Positions 43,709-52,580 of a stretch of 64,000 nt of DNA are shown here, in pieces. Each line of letters starts with the position of its first letter. Positions within the stretch are counted from its first letter, which is position 1. Location of the stretch: the NCBI RefSeq assembly GCF_007828835.1, contig NZ_VIVL01000014.1, forward strand, positions 1 through 64,000. Direction: 5' to 3'. The notes beneath the pieces were generated by a model, which was given only the letters and a program-made list of their open reading frames with translations, did not search any database and was not told the DNA's origin. The position numbers and the translations under genes are program-made. This DNA is from Variovorax beijingensis (lineage in GTDB: Bacteria; Pseudomonadota; Gammaproteobacteria; Burkholderiales; Burkholderiaceae_C).

Positions 43709-44446
43709 TCAGGCTTCCGCGCGAGGGATCAGCCGGCGCTCGATCACGTTGCCCGAGATCGACACCGCGGCGTCCGACAGCAGGTGCATCAGCGTCGGCG
43801 TGACCTCCTCCGGTGTCGACACCCCGAGCGTGCGCTCGTACATATCGAGTTCCGCGGCGCTCGCGGAATCCAGGAACACGGGCGTGGCCACCAGGCCCGG
43901 GGAGAGCGCGTTGATGCGCACGCCGTGCGAACGCAACTCGAGCGCCGCCGACTTCACCAGGCCCACGATGCCGGCCTTGGTGGCCGCGTAAGCGGCCGCG
44001 CCGATCCAGCCGTTGCTCGCCAAGCCCGAGGTAAAGGCGATGATCGAGCCCGAGCGCTGCGCCTTCATCACGGGGAACAGCTCGCGCAGCAGGTAGAAGA
44101 CGCCCGAGAGGTTGACGTCCATGTGGCGCTGCCATTCGGCGTCGCTGGTTTCGTCGATCGGCGTGCGCCGCTGGATGGCGCTGGTCAGCACCGCGCCATC
44201 GATGCGACCGACGCGCGCCAGCCATTGCCGCAGCGCAGCGCGCACCGCGTCGGACTGGGAGATATCGACCGCCTGTGTCAGCAGGCGCGCCTGGGGCGGC
44301 AGGGCCGCAAGGCCCGCGGCGTCGATGTCCATCGCCAGGACGGTCGCGCCGGCCTGCAGGCAGGAGAGCGCGGTCGCGCGGCCGATGCCCGAGGCCGCGC
44401 CCGCGACGAGGACGACGTGGCCGGCAAAGTCGAAGCTGGCTTTCAC
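43709..44446 (-). CDS. Short-chain dehydrogenase/reductase
   Basis: The 245-residue SDR has AGAASGIGRATAL at 15-27, the Ser in IAFTSGLASNGW, and the YAATK active-site motif. It starts with GTG at 44446 overlapping the stop of the FAD monooxygenase gene (GTGA), so the two enzymes are translationally coupled and probably act in sequence. C-terminal ISGNVIERRLIPRAEA departs from the usual I-x-VDGG ending. Confidence 0.9.
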   Translation of the reverse strand: MKASFDFAGHVVLVAGAASGIGRATALSCLQAGATVLAMDIDAAGLAALPPQARLLTQAVDISQSDAVRAALRQWLARVGRIDGAVLTSAIQRRTPIDETSDAEWQRHMDVNLSGVFYLLRELFPVMKAQRSGSIIAFTSGLASNGWIGAAAYAATKAGIVGLVKSAALELRSHGVRINALSPGLVATPVFLDSASAAELDMYERTLGVSTPEEVTPTLMHLLSDAAVSISGNVIERRLIPRAEA

Positions 44447-46044
44447 AGGGGTTTCTCCATCACGGGGGGCAGACCTACGATGCGCTCGTACAGCGCGGCG
44501 GCCTGATTCAGCGTCCCATCCATCGGCACGATGGCGGCGATGTACTCGTCCGGGCGCACCAGCACCAGCGTATTGGGCGCCACGCCTAGGCGGCTCATGA
44601 GCGCATTGCCCGGGTCCAGCAGGCTGCGGTCGCGCAGCCCGCTGTCGTGCGGCGCGTCGTAGCGCGAAACCACCCAGTGCCGCAAGGCCGGGGAACCGTT
44701 GACAGGAATCGCGGGCCGGCGGCGCACGTCGCTGAAGTACAACGCCGTGAACCGACCCGAACACAGGTCGTGGGCGCGCGCCTGCCGTCCCTCGGGCGTG
44801 TGCAGCAGGTAGTCCGGCAGCCGCGCACCCGCGCATGCGGGCGGGCGCGTTTCCCGCACCACCATGGACCACTCGCCGTTGCCTTCGACGTCGAGCGTCA
44901 CGCCCAGCATGGTGCGGGTGCAGGCATTGCTCCAGTTGTTGTCGCTCAGGGCGCCCGCGTCGCCGCGCTTGGCCATGGACTGGCGCGCCGCCTCGGCCAT
45001 TTCGCCCGAGCCGTGGATGGCCAGCGGCCGCTGCTCGCGCTCGTAGCCGTCCAGCACGGCGATGTCGGCCCAGCCGCGCAGGTACCACGCCAGCCGCCAC
45101 GGCAGGTTGGACGCGTCCAGCGCGCCGGTATTGAGCCCCAGCGCCCACATCGGTGTGATCAGGTGCGCGGCGTCGCCCATCAGGAACACCCGCCCGCGGC
45201 GCCACTCCTGCGCCACGCGGTGGTGCACGTTGTAGGTCACCTTGTTGAGCAGTTGGACATTGCTCACGTCGCCGATGAACGAAAGCGACTTGTCGCGCAG
45301 CTCCTCGGCCGTCGGCTCGGGAGCGCCCTCGGCCATGGGGTACAGGAAGCGCCAGCAGTGAGGGTGCCGCACCAGGATCATCCATTCCTTGGGGTCGGCG
45401 AAGTATGCGAGGTAGGGGTAGTCGCGCGGGTTCTCGGTGTCGAGATCGACCACCAGATCGACCAGTGCGTATTTGGTGTTGAGTGACATGCCCTCCACGA
45501 CCACGCCCATCTGCGCGCGCACCGTGCTGCGGCCGCCATCGCACGCCAGCAGAAACACCGCCTCGGCCCGGATCTCGCCCTCCGCAGTGTGCAGGTGCAG
45601 GCTCACGTGGTCGCCGTGGTCTTCGTAGCACTCGAGCCGGTGGCCCAGCTTGAGCTCCACCAGCGGGTGCCGGGCCAGCGACTGCGCAAGGATGGGCTCC
45701 AGGTCCTGCTGCGGCAGGTTGATGACGAAGGGGTAGCGCGTTTCCGCGCCGATCTCGCTCAGGAGCACGGGGAAGGTCGAGCGCTGGGTCTGGCGGTCGA
45801 TCTCGCCGATTTCGTCGACCCGCAAGGCCTTGGCCAGCACCTCGTCGGCGACGCCGTAGCGGCGGAAGATCTCCAGCGTGCGCGAGAGGATGGTGCCGGC
45901 CTTGGTGTCGAGCGAGAGGTGCCGGTCGTCCTCGTAGACGACGCAACGCACGCCCTGGCTCGCCAGGCCCAGCGCCGTCAGCAGTCCGATGGGGCCCGCG
46001 CCCACGATGGCCACGGGTAGTTGCTTGGGGTTGTTGTTCTGCAT
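44443..46044 (-). CDS. FAD-dependent aromatic hydroxylase (PHBH/MhpA-type)
   Basis: The 533-residue protein has the Rossmann motif VAIVGAGPIGLLTALGLA (GAGPIG at 15-20), the DG motif ACDGGRSTVR near 170, and GDAAHLITPMWALGLNTGAL near 290, all typical of group A flavin hydroxylases such as 3-(3-hydroxyphenyl)propionate hydroxylase. It uses NAD(P)H and O2 to hydroxylate a phenolic ring. It has the C-terminal thioredoxin-like extension region seen in MhpA-like members. It lies between the ABC receptor and SDR genes; substrate is unknown. Confidence 0.92.
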   Translation of the reverse strand: MQNNNPKQLPVAIVGAGPIGLLTALGLASQGVRCVVYEDDRHLSLDTKAGTILSRTLEIFRRYGVADEVLAKALRVDEIGEIDRQTQRSTFPVLLSEIGAETRYPFVINLPQQDLEPILAQSLARHPLVELKLGHRLECYEDHGDHVSLHLHTAEGEIRAEAVFLLACDGGRSTVRAQMGVVVEGMSLNTKYALVDLVVDLDTENPRDYPYLAYFADPKEWMILVRHPHCWRFLYPMAEGAPEPTAEELRDKSLSFIGDVSNVQLLNKVTYNVHHRVAQEWRRGRVFLMGDAAHLITPMWALGLNTGALDASNLPWRLAWYLRGWADIAVLDGYEREQRPLAIHGSGEMAEAARQSMAKRGDAGALSDNNWSNACTRTMLGVTLDVEGNGEWSMVVRETRPPACAGARLPDYLLHTPEGRQARAHDLCSGRFTALYFSDVRRRPAIPVNGSPALRHWVVSRYDAPHDSGLRDRSLLDPGNALMSRLGVAPNTLVLVRPDEYIAAIVPMDGTLNQAAALYERIVGLPPVMEKPL

Positions 46045-46077
46045 GTGCGGTGTTCGCGTCTTCGGGCTGGGAATCGC

Positions 46078-47094
46078 CTAGGGCTTGATCGGGGTCGCCG
46101 GCAGGAAGCCTTCGACGAAAAGGCGGTCCGGGTCGGGCGCGCCGCCGGCGATCTCGATGTTCTGGCTGATGAAGTTCACCGTTCGGCGCAGTTTGTCCTT
46201 GGACATGGTACCGAAGCCGTTCTGCACCACGTCCGGCGTGAGCGCGATGCGCTTGAGGATCTGCAGTTCCTCGACCACGATGGCGGGATCGAGCGCCTTG
46301 AGGTACTTGGTCTGGATGCGCGCAGCCTCTTCCGGGTTCGCCAGCGCGTCCTTCCAGCCGCGCAGGGCGGCGCGTACGAAGCCCGTGACGGCCTCCGGGT
46401 GGCTTTTGAGGAAGTCGTCCTTCACGCCGATGCTGTTGGCGTAGATGTCCAGCCCATGGTCGGCCAGCAGCAGGCACTTGGGGGTGCCGGCGCCGCCCAC
46501 GGCGCGGCGGATGGAGGGCTCGCCCATCAGGAACTGGTCGATGGCCGGCACCTTCTTGGACACCAGCATGGGCACGCGCGCCGCGGCATCGATGTTCACG
46601 ACCTTGAGCGTGGACGGATCGAGGCTGTTCATCTTCATGAACGCGGCAAAGATGCGCGGCATGAAGGAGGCGTTGCTGGAGCCGATCTCCAAGCCGACCA
46701 TGTCCTTGGGCGACACGACGTTGGCGCCCGGGTCGAGACTGAACACGCAGTACGGCGCCTTCTGGTAGATGCCCGCCACGATGCGCACCGACGCGCCCGC
46801 CGCGCCGCCCGCCACAAGGCTGGGGATATCGATGAAGCCCATTTCCGCGAGGCCGGACTCGACGTAGCGCACGGCGTCGGCCGTGCCCTTGGTGGGCAGG
46901 ATGCTCACGTTGAGCTTCTCTTCTTTAAAGTAGCCCTTGGACAGGGCCACGTACCAGGGCGCGTGCCGACCCAGGGGAATGAAGTCGAGCGCGAAGCGGA
47001 TCTCCTTCTCACCGCCGCCCGTCTGGGCTTGCGCGGTGCCGCCCAGCGCCAGGACCGCCGCGACCGCAGCCAGAACAACTTTCAGGACCTTCAT
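46078..47094 (-). CDS. NMT1/THI5-like ABC solute-binding protein
   Basis: The 338-residue receptor has a signal peptide (MKVLKVVLAAVAAVLALGGT, AQA) and the NMT1/SsuA pattern: IRFALDFIPLGRHAPWYVAL, SKGYFKEEKLNVSILPTKGT, MGFIDIPSLVAGGAAGA, and GLEIGSSNASFMPRIFAAF. This class serves aliphatic sulphonate, taurine, pyrimidine and phthalate importers. Its ATPase and permease are the divergent genes at 47222-48813, so the importer is split over both arms of the promoter. Confidence 0.92.
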   Translation of the reverse strand: MKVLKVVLAAVAAVLALGGTAQAQTGGGEKEIRFALDFIPLGRHAPWYVALSKGYFKEEKLNVSILPTKGTADAVRYVESGLAEMGFIDIPSLVAGGAAGASVRIVAGIYQKAPYCVFSLDPGANVVSPKDMVGLEIGSSNASFMPRIFAAFMKMNSLDPSTLKVVNIDAAARVPMLVSKKVPAIDQFLMGEPSIRRAVGGAGTPKCLLLADHGLDIYANSIGVKDDFLKSHPEAVTGFVRAALRGWKDALANPEEAARIQTKYLKALDPAIVVEELQILKRIALTPDVVQNGFGTMSKDKLRRTVNFISQNIEIAGGAPDPDRLFVEGFLPATPIKP

Positions 47095-47127
47095 CTGTCA
47101 CCTCGGGTGGTTGATTGACATGCCATG

Positions 47128-47137
47128 TAATATATCA
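47128..47137. promoter_or_regulatory. Operator-like site 2 for the GntR regulator (TAATATATCA)
   Basis: In the 127-base divergent region between the receptor gene and the ATPase gene, TAATATATCA followed by TAAGGTATT matches the site in front of the GntR gene (42934-42943). It lies 34 bases upstream of the receptor start and 85 bases upstream of the ATPase start. Confidence 0.55.
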
Positions 47138-47142
47138 TAAGG

Positions 47143-47158
47143 TATTGCACAGGCAATA
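47143..47158. promoter_or_regulatory. Second dyad in the divergent promoter (TATTGC-N4-GCAATA)
   Basis: TATTGC (47143-47148) and GCAATA (47153-47158) are perfect arms around ACAG, immediately beside the TAATATATCA site. It may be part of the same operator or a separate regulator's site. Confidence 0.4.
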
Positions 47159-47221
47159 TCAGCGGATAAACGACCGGCATCCCGCCTTCGCGGCCGCGTC
47201 CACAAGAACGAGGAGATTCAC

Positions 47222-48037
47222 TTGGCATATGGAGTGATAGATCGCGCCCGAAAGGTGTTCTCGGCCAGAGAACTCGGGGGCAAGGCCACGCAGGACCTGG
47301 TGGCACTGGACGATGCGTCGTTCAGCTTCGAGCAGGGGGAGTTCGTCTCCCTGCTCGGCCCCAGCGGCTGCGGCAAGACGACCCTGCTTCGCATCGTCGC
47401 CGGCCTGATCCCGCGCACCTCGGGCACGGTGCGCATCGGCGGCCGCGACGTGAACGGCCCTTATGGCGACTACGGCTTCGTGTTCCAGGCGCCTGGCCTC
47501 ATGCCTTGGCGCAGCGTGCTGGACAACGTGCTGTTTCCCATGGAGATCCTCAAGCGCAGCGACGCCGCGGCGCGCAAGCGGGCTCGCGACCTGCTGTCCC
47601 TGGTCGGCCTGGAGGCGTTCGAGGGCGCACGCCCGCACCAGCTCTCGGGCGGCATGCAACAGCGCGTGTCGCTGTGCCGCGCGCTGATCCACGAGCCCAA
47701 GCTGCTGCTCATGGACGAGCCTTTCGGCGCACTCGACGAACTGACGCGCCTGGACATGAACGACCTGCTGCTCGACGTGCGCCGCCAGACCGGGGCCGCC
47801 GTGCTATTCGTGACGCACTCGATCTCGGAGGCGGTCTACCTCGGCGACAAGGTCCTGGTCTTCAGCCGCCGCCCGGCGCGGGTGGCGCTGGAGATCCGGC
47901 CCGCTCTGGGCAGCGAGCGCCACCGCGGCACGCGCTTCGACGGGGCCTTCGTCAAGGCGCAACGCGAGGCCGGCGAGGCGCTCGGCGTCATCACCCCGTA
48001 CGACACCACCCCCGCGCTCTCGGAGGATGCCCACTGA
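47222..48037 (+). CDS. ABC transporter ATPase (SsuB/TauB-like)
   Basis: The 271-residue ATPase has Walker A GPSGCGKTT, the Q-loop GFVFQAPGLMPWRSVLDN, signature LSGGMQQR, Walker B LLLMDEPFGALDE and switch FVTHSISEAVYL, the nitrate/sulphonate/taurine class. The start is TTG at 47222, supported by GAGGAGA 6 bases upstream; no in-frame ATG precedes it usefully. Its stop overlaps the permease start (TGATG). First gene of the plus-strand catabolic operon. Confidence 0.93.
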   Translation: MAYGVIDRARKVFSARELGGKATQDLVALDDASFSFEQGEFVSLLGPSGCGKTTLLRIVAGLIPRTSGTVRIGGRDVNGPYGDYGFVFQAPGLMPWRSVLDNVLFPMEILKRSDAAARKRARDLLSLVGLEAFEGARPHQLSGGMQQRVSLCRALIHEPKLLLMDEPFGALDELTRLDMNDLLLDVRRQTGAAVLFVTHSISEAVYLGDKVLVFSRRPARVALEIRPALGSERHRGTRFDGAFVKAQREAGEALGVITPYDTTPALSEDAH

Positions 48038-48813
48038 TGAACAGCGTTTCGTCCGCACTGAAGCGATGCGCCTACCCCGTCGCCGGCACCGTGCTGGCCC
48101 TTGCGCTGTGGCAGGCCGTCTGCGTGCTCGCGTCCCTGCCGACGGCCGTGCTGCCCACGCCCTGGCAGGTGCTGCAGGCCACCGTGCAGTTCCGGCCTGC
48201 GCTGCTGCAGGACGGCTGGGTCACTTTCAAGGCCACCCTGTACGGCTTCGTCCTGGCGCTGCTGCTGGGCATTCCGCTCGCGGTGGCGGTGTCCACCTTC
48301 CGCTGGATCAACCTGATGTTCTACCCGCTGCTGGTCGCGCTGCAGTCGGTGCCCAAGGTCGCGCTGGCTCCGCTGCTGCTCGTCTGGCTGGGCACCGGCA
48401 TGGAGTCCAAGCTCGCCATCGCCTGGCTCGTGGCCTTCTTTCCCATCGTGGTCGACACCGCCGCGGGCCTGCAGTCCACGCCGAAGGAACTGCTGGAGTT
48501 GGCGCGCAGCCTTCGCGCCTCGCCCTGGCAGCTGTTCGCCAAGGTGCGCTTTCCGGCCGCCCTGCCCTTCGTGGTCACGGGCTCCAAGGTGGCCGTGACG
48601 CTCGCCGTCATCGGCGCCGTGATCGGCGAGTTCGTCGGCTCCAGCGAAGGCCTGGGCTTCCTGCTGCTCAGCGCCACCTCGCAGATCAACACGCCGCTGG
48701 CCTTCGCCGCCCTCTTCGCCCTCTCGGCGCTGGGCATGGCCACCTACTTCATGGTCGTCCTCGCCGAACGGGCGATCGCCGGCTGGCTGCCGCCCGCACC
48801 GCCAATCCATTGA
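48037..48813 (+). CDS. ABC transporter permease (SsuC/TauC-like)
   Basis: The 258-residue membrane protein has the BPD permease pattern: GWVTFKATLYGFVLALLLGI, MFYPLLVALQSVPKVALAPL, the EAA-like loop ELARSLRASPWQLFAKVRFP, AALPFVVTGSKVAVTLAVIG and VIGEFVGSSEGLGFLLL. About six hydrophobic segments. It forms the channel with the ATPase before it and the NMT1-type receptor on the other strand. Confidence 0.93.
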   Translation: MNSVSSALKRCAYPVAGTVLALALWQAVCVLASLPTAVLPTPWQVLQATVQFRPALLQDGWVTFKATLYGFVLALLLGIPLAVAVSTFRWINLMFYPLLVALQSVPKVALAPLLLVWLGTGMESKLAIAWLVAFFPIVVDTAAGLQSTPKELLELARSLRASPWQLFAKVRFPAALPFVVTGSKVAVTLAVIGAVIGEFVGSSEGLGFLLLSATSQINTPLAFAALFALSALGMATYFMVVLAERAIAGWLPPAPPIH

Positions 48814-48837
48814 CACAACCCTTCAAGGAGATACCCG

Positions 48838-49260
48838 ATGACATCCCCCGCCACGCCGCCGGCGATCGACCTGCCCGGCGCACCCTCCCTCGACGAGATC
48901 CTCATCGCCACCGCCAGCATGGACTGGCGCGAGAAGTCGCTTGCCGGCGTCGCCGAGAAGATGCTCTGGCGCGACGAGCAGACCGGCGCCTCCATCGCGC
49001 TGATCAAATTCGCTAAGGGCGCGAGCATTCCCAAGCCGCACAGCCACGCGTCCAACCAGTTCATGTACTGCCTGAGCGGAAAGTACGAGTACACGAAGAC
49101 TGGCGTGACGCTGCTGCCCGGCTCCTTCTACTGCAACCCCAAGGGCAACGTGCACGGCCCGACGCTGGCGCACGAGGAAACGGTGGTCGTCGAGGTCTAC
49201 GACGGCCCGCACTACCCCCAGGTGCCCGACTGGTACACCGACCCCAAGGACGCGCAATGA
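48838..49260 (+). CDS. Small cupin-domain protein
   Basis: The 140-residue protein is a single cupin: IPKPHSHASNQFMYCLSGKY (motif 1 with two His) and GSFYCNPKGNVHGPTLAHEE (motif 2 with His). Cupins bind a metal and act as dioxygenases, isomerases or sensors. GGAG precedes the ATG. It overlaps the next gene by ATGA. Its place in the catabolic operon suggests a ring-cleavage or tautomerase-type step, unproved. Confidence 0.87.
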   Translation: MTSPATPPAIDLPGAPSLDEILIATASMDWREKSLAGVAEKMLWRDEQTGASIALIKFAKGASIPKPHSHASNQFMYCLSGKYEYTKTGVTLLPGSFYCNPKGNVHGPTLAHEETVVVEVYDGPHYPQVPDWYTDPKDAQ

Positions 49261-50309
49261 GCCAACTCAGTGTCAGCGCCGACGCCCTGCGCGGCTTGAC
49301 TGCCGCCCTCTTCCGCGCCCACGGCCTGGCCGCCGCTAAGGCCGACGGCGTGGCCGACTCGCTGGTCTGCGCCGACCTCGAAGGCGTGGCCTCGCACGGC
49401 GTCACCATGGTGCCGCTCTACCTGCAGCGCATCGGCCAGGGCAGCGTCGACCCCCACGCCGAGCCCGTGGTCGTCGAAGACCACGGTGGCCTGGTCGTGA
49501 TGTCGGCGCGGAACGCGCTCGGCCAGGTCTCGGCCCACGCGGCCGTCGCGCTCGCCACGGCCCGCGCCCGACAGCACGGCGTGAGCGTGGTCAGCGTGCG
49601 GCACTCCTTCCACTTCGGCACGGCCTCCTACTGGGCGCGCCAGTTCACCGCCGCGGGCATGGTCGGCTTCGCGTTCTCCAACACCCGGCCCTTGATGCCC
49701 GCACCGGGCGGGGCCGAGCGCGTGGTCGGCAACAACCCCATGGCCATCGCCTTCCCCGCGCGCGAGGACGAGCCCCTGGTGGTCGACATGGCGATGAGCG
49801 CCACCGCCATGGGCAAGATCCGCCTGGCCGAAGCCAAGGGCGAGCCGATCCCGCCGGGCTGGGCCACGAACGCCGCGGGCCAGGCCACGACCTCGGCCAC
49901 CGAGGCCATCCAGGGCATGCTGCTGCCCGCCGCGGGGCCCAAGGGCTTCGGCCTGGCCGTGGCCATCGACCTGCTGTGCGGGGCGCTCGCCGACGGCGCG
50001 GTGGGCGCCGCGGTGCGCCCGCTCTACGGCGAGCTCGACAAGCCCTACGACTGCTCGCATGCCTTCATCGCCATCGACGCCGCGCGCCTCCACGGCGGCG
50101 CCGGCATCGCACCGCAGGTGGCCGGCTTCGCCCAGGCCATCCGCGATTCCCGACGCGCGCCCGGCACCGAGCGCATCTACGCACCCGGCGACCTCGAACG
50201 CGCGCGCCACGCCAGCAACGGCGCGCACTGCCCGATCTCGGGCGACCTGGCACACAAGCTCAACCGACTCTCCGCGGACGCCGGCATTGCCGAACGCCTC
50301 CCCGCCTGA
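49257..50309 (+). CDS. Malate/L-lactate (Ldh)-family NAD(P)-dependent dehydrogenase
   Basis: The 350-residue protein has the non-Rossmann Ldh-family (AllD/YlbC-type) pattern: CADLEGVASHGVTMVPLYLQ, VSVRHSFHFGTASYWARQ, FSNTRPLMPAPGGAERVVGN, NPMAIAFPA, VDMAMSATAMGKIRLAEAKG, GPKGFGLAVAIDLLCGAL. It oxidises 2-hydroxy acids or reduces 2-oxo acids or imines. It overlaps the cupin gene by ATGA. Confidence 0.9.
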   Translation: MSQLSVSADALRGLTAALFRAHGLAAAKADGVADSLVCADLEGVASHGVTMVPLYLQRIGQGSVDPHAEPVVVEDHGGLVVMSARNALGQVSAHAAVALATARARQHGVSVVSVRHSFHFGTASYWARQFTAAGMVGFAFSNTRPLMPAPGGAERVVGNNPMAIAFPAREDEPLVVDMAMSATAMGKIRLAEAKGEPIPPGWATNAAGQATTSATEAIQGMLLPAAGPKGFGLAVAIDLLCGALADGAVGAAVRPLYGELDKPYDCSHAFIAIDAARLHGGAGIAPQVAGFAQAIRDSRRAPGTERIYAPGDLERARHASNGAHCPISGDLAHKLNRLSADAGIAERLPA

Positions 50310-50338
50310 CCTTCTCTTTCACTCCTGGAAAACCCCTC

Positions 50339-50734
50339 ATGAAAACCCAGATCACCTCCCCCCTGCTCGCCACCCCCAACGGCCACTTCTCGCAGGCCAC
50401 CGCCATCGAGGCCAAGGGCCGCCTGGTCTTCATCTCCGGCATGACCGCGCGCACCCAGGACGGCACCGTGACCGGCATCGGCGATGTGTCGGTGCAGACC
50501 CGCCAGGTGTGCGAGAACCTCAAGGCCGCCGTCGAGGCCGCGGGTGGCACCCTCAGCGACATCTGCCGAGTGGACGTCTACGTGCGCAACATCGAGCACT
50601 TCAGTGCCATCCACAAGGTGCGCAGCGAGTACTTCGCCAACCCGCTGCCCGCCTCCACCATGGTCGAAGTGGCCAAGATGGTGTCGCCCGACTACCTGAT
50701 CGAGATCAGCGCCATCGCGGTCATCCCGCAATGA
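50339..50734 (+). CDS. RidA-family enamine/imine deaminase
   Basis: The 131-residue protein is RidA/YjgF-like: GHFSQATAIEAKGRLVFISG, QTRQVCENLKAAVEAAGGTL, CRVDVYVRNIEHFSAIHKV, PASTMVEVAKMVSPDYLIEI. The arginine of the usual R-x-x-V-E/Q segment near the end of TMVEV differs slightly. 2-Aminomuconate deaminases belong to this family, so its presence in an aromatic operon hints at an amino-aromatic substrate. It overlaps the next gene (ATGACG). Confidence 0.88.
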   Translation: MKTQITSPLLATPNGHFSQATAIEAKGRLVFISGMTARTQDGTVTGIGDVSVQTRQVCENLKAAVEAAGGTLSDICRVDVYVRNIEHFSAIHKVRSEYFANPLPASTMVEVAKMVSPDYLIEISAIAVIPQ

Positions 50735-51633
50735 CGATGAAGCTGGGAACTGTGCGGGCCCAAGGGGCCGAACGTGTCGCCTGCCTGCTGGACGCGCAGG
50801 GGGGCGTGCTGCTGCCGTCCGACTTGGGCGACCTGGTCGCCATCATCGAAGGCGGCGACGATGCGATGAAGAACGTGCAGGCCTGGGTCCGCACCGGCCA
50901 GGCCGAACGCTTCGCGCTGGAACAGGTCGAGGTGCTGGCGCCGATCCGGCGCTTCCACCGCGACGTGCTGTGCACGGGCTGGAACTACTGGGACCACTTC
51001 CACGAAAGCGAAGGCAAGCGTGAGGGCCAGGACGTGCCCAAGCCCGACGCGCCGACCTTCTTCACCAAGGGCCCCGATGCCGTGATCGGCCCGACGCAGG
51101 CCATCGCCTTCGACCCAGCCCTCTCGGCCAAGTGGGACTACGAGGCCGAGATCGTCGTCGTCATCGGCCGCACGGGCCGCAGCATCCCGCAGGACAAGGC
51201 CATGGACCATGTGTTCGGCTACTGCCTGGCCAACGACGTGTCGCAGCGCGACCTGCAGCGCCGCCACGGCGGCCAGTGGCTCAAGGGCAAGAGCATCGAC
51301 GGCACCATGCCCCTGGGGCCGTGGATCGTGCCGCGCGACCAAGTGGATCTGTCGGCGGTGAGCCTGGAACTCGAGCTCAATGGCACGCGCATGCAGCATG
51401 CCTCGGCGGCCCAGATGGCCTTTAGCGTGGTCCAACTCATCAGCGAACTGTCCTTCGGCATGACGCTGAGGGCGGGAGACATCCTGCTCACGGGCACGCC
51501 CAGCGGCATCGGCAACGCGCGAACGCCGCCCGTCTTCCTGAAGGCCGGCGACGAACTCGTGGTGCGCGCCACCGGCCTCGGTGAGCTGCGCAATACCATG
51601 CGCCCGGTGGCTCTCTCCACCTACTCGACCTGA
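50731..51633 (+). CDS. Fumarylacetoacetate hydrolase (FAH)-family protein
   Basis: The 300-residue protein has the FAH catalytic domain: FHRDVLCTGWNYWDHFHESE, PTFFTKGPDAVIGPTQAIAF, WDYEAEIVVVIGRTGRSI, GYCLANDVSQRDLQRRHGGQ, WLKGKSIDGTMPLGPWIV, GDILLTGTPSGIGNARTPPV. The E-x-E---D metal set (YEAEIVVVIG and ANDVS) is present. Members hydrolyse acylpyruvates or act as oxaloacetate/oxalocrotonate decarboxylases after meta cleavage. Confidence 0.92.
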   Translation: MTMKLGTVRAQGAERVACLLDAQGGVLLPSDLGDLVAIIEGGDDAMKNVQAWVRTGQAERFALEQVEVLAPIRRFHRDVLCTGWNYWDHFHESEGKREGQDVPKPDAPTFFTKGPDAVIGPTQAIAFDPALSAKWDYEAEIVVVIGRTGRSIPQDKAMDHVFGYCLANDVSQRDLQRRHGGQWLKGKSIDGTMPLGPWIVPRDQVDLSAVSLELELNGTRMQHASAAQMAFSVVQLISELSFGMTLRAGDILLTGTPSGIGNARTPPVFLKAGDELVVRATGLGELRNTMRPVALSTYST

Positions 51634-51646
51634 AAGAGCACTTTCC

Positions 51647-52576
51647 ATGGACAACATACTGCGAGTTCAGCACCTGGCCGGCTACGGCCTGGAGGTCCCG
51701 GACCTCGGCGTGGCCGAACATTTCTTCACCGCGTTCGGCCTGAACGCCAAGCGCGCGCAGGGCGCGCTGCAAATGCACACGGACGCCGGCCTCGCGGCCA
51801 CCGCCTCGCCCGAGGTAGTGGCCCTGCAGGGAGGCGCGAGCAAGCGCCTGCACCACCTGTCCTTCGCAGTCCTGCCGCAGGACCTGCCGCGCTTCGAGGA
51901 GCACCTGCACGGCATGAGCGTGCGCACGCTCACCCCGCCGTTCGGCCGCGTGCGCGAGGGCCTGTGGTTCCAGGACCCCTGGGGCACCTGGGTCAACCTG
52001 GTGCCGAGCGCCCCGCTGCAGCCCCCCGCGCCGGCCGCCGCGCCGCCCGAACCCCGCGTCGACCGGCACCTCTGGCAGGACCTGCGCAAGCCGGTGCGTC
52101 CGAGCAAGCTCGGCCACCTGCTGATGTTCACGGACGACTGGGAGAAGAGCGAAGCCTTCTTCGCCGACGCCCTCGGGCTGCGTGTCGCCGACCGCGCCGC
52201 GGGCAAGGTCTCCTTCATGTCGGGCGGCACGGGGGTACGCGACCACCATTGCTTCGGCCTCATCAAGGACAGCCACCGCGGCTTCCAGCACAGCAGCTTC
52301 CACGTCGGCTCGCTCGACGAGGTCGGCCTTGGCGGCCTGCAGATGCACAAGGCCGGCCACCAGGAAGGCTTCGGCGTGGGCCGGCACGCCCTGGCCTCCA
52401 ACCTCTTCCACTACACGCGCGACCCCTGGGGCAGCTGGATCGAGTACTACAGCGACATGGACAAGATCAGCGAGGCCTGGGTGTCCAAGGACTGGAACGA
52501 CCTGCCCTACATCTGGCCCCAGTGGGCGCCCGAATTCTGGGGCAAGGAAATGAACGCCAACCTCGAACCGCGCTGA
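51647..52576 (+). CDS. Two-domain VOC-family extradiol-dioxygenase-like protein
   Basis: The 309-residue protein has two vicinal-oxygen-chelate modules: LAGYGLEVPDLGVAEHFFTA at the N terminus and LGHLLMFTDDWEKSEAFFAD near 157. In the second, HLL, FQHSSFHVGSLDEVG and WGSWIEYYSDMDKI supply the His-His-Glu iron ligands of type I extradiol dioxygenases (2,3-dihydroxybiphenyl 1,2-dioxygenase class). It would cleave a catechol-type ring next to the hydroxyls. It follows the FAH gene and is 4 bases from the amidohydrolase. Confidence 0.9.
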   Translation: MDNILRVQHLAGYGLEVPDLGVAEHFFTAFGLNAKRAQGALQMHTDAGLAATASPEVVALQGGASKRLHHLSFAVLPQDLPRFEEHLHGMSVRTLTPPFGRVREGLWFQDPWGTWVNLVPSAPLQPPAPAAAPPEPRVDRHLWQDLRKPVRPSKLGHLLMFTDDWEKSEAFFADALGLRVADRAAGKVSFMSGGTGVRDHHCFGLIKDSHRGFQHSSFHVGSLDEVGLGGLQMHKAGHQEGFGVGRHALASNLFHYTRDPWGSWIEYYSDMDKISEAWVSKDWNDLPYIWPQWAPEFWGKEMNANLEPR

Positions 52577-52580
52577 GCCC

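Noticed and set aside
43709..46477. A single 922-codon minus-strand frame as one giant protein
   Set aside because: Only its last 245 codons are family-like (the SDR). The rest is the wrong frame of the FAD hydroxylase, whose own frame is full of flavoprotein motifs.
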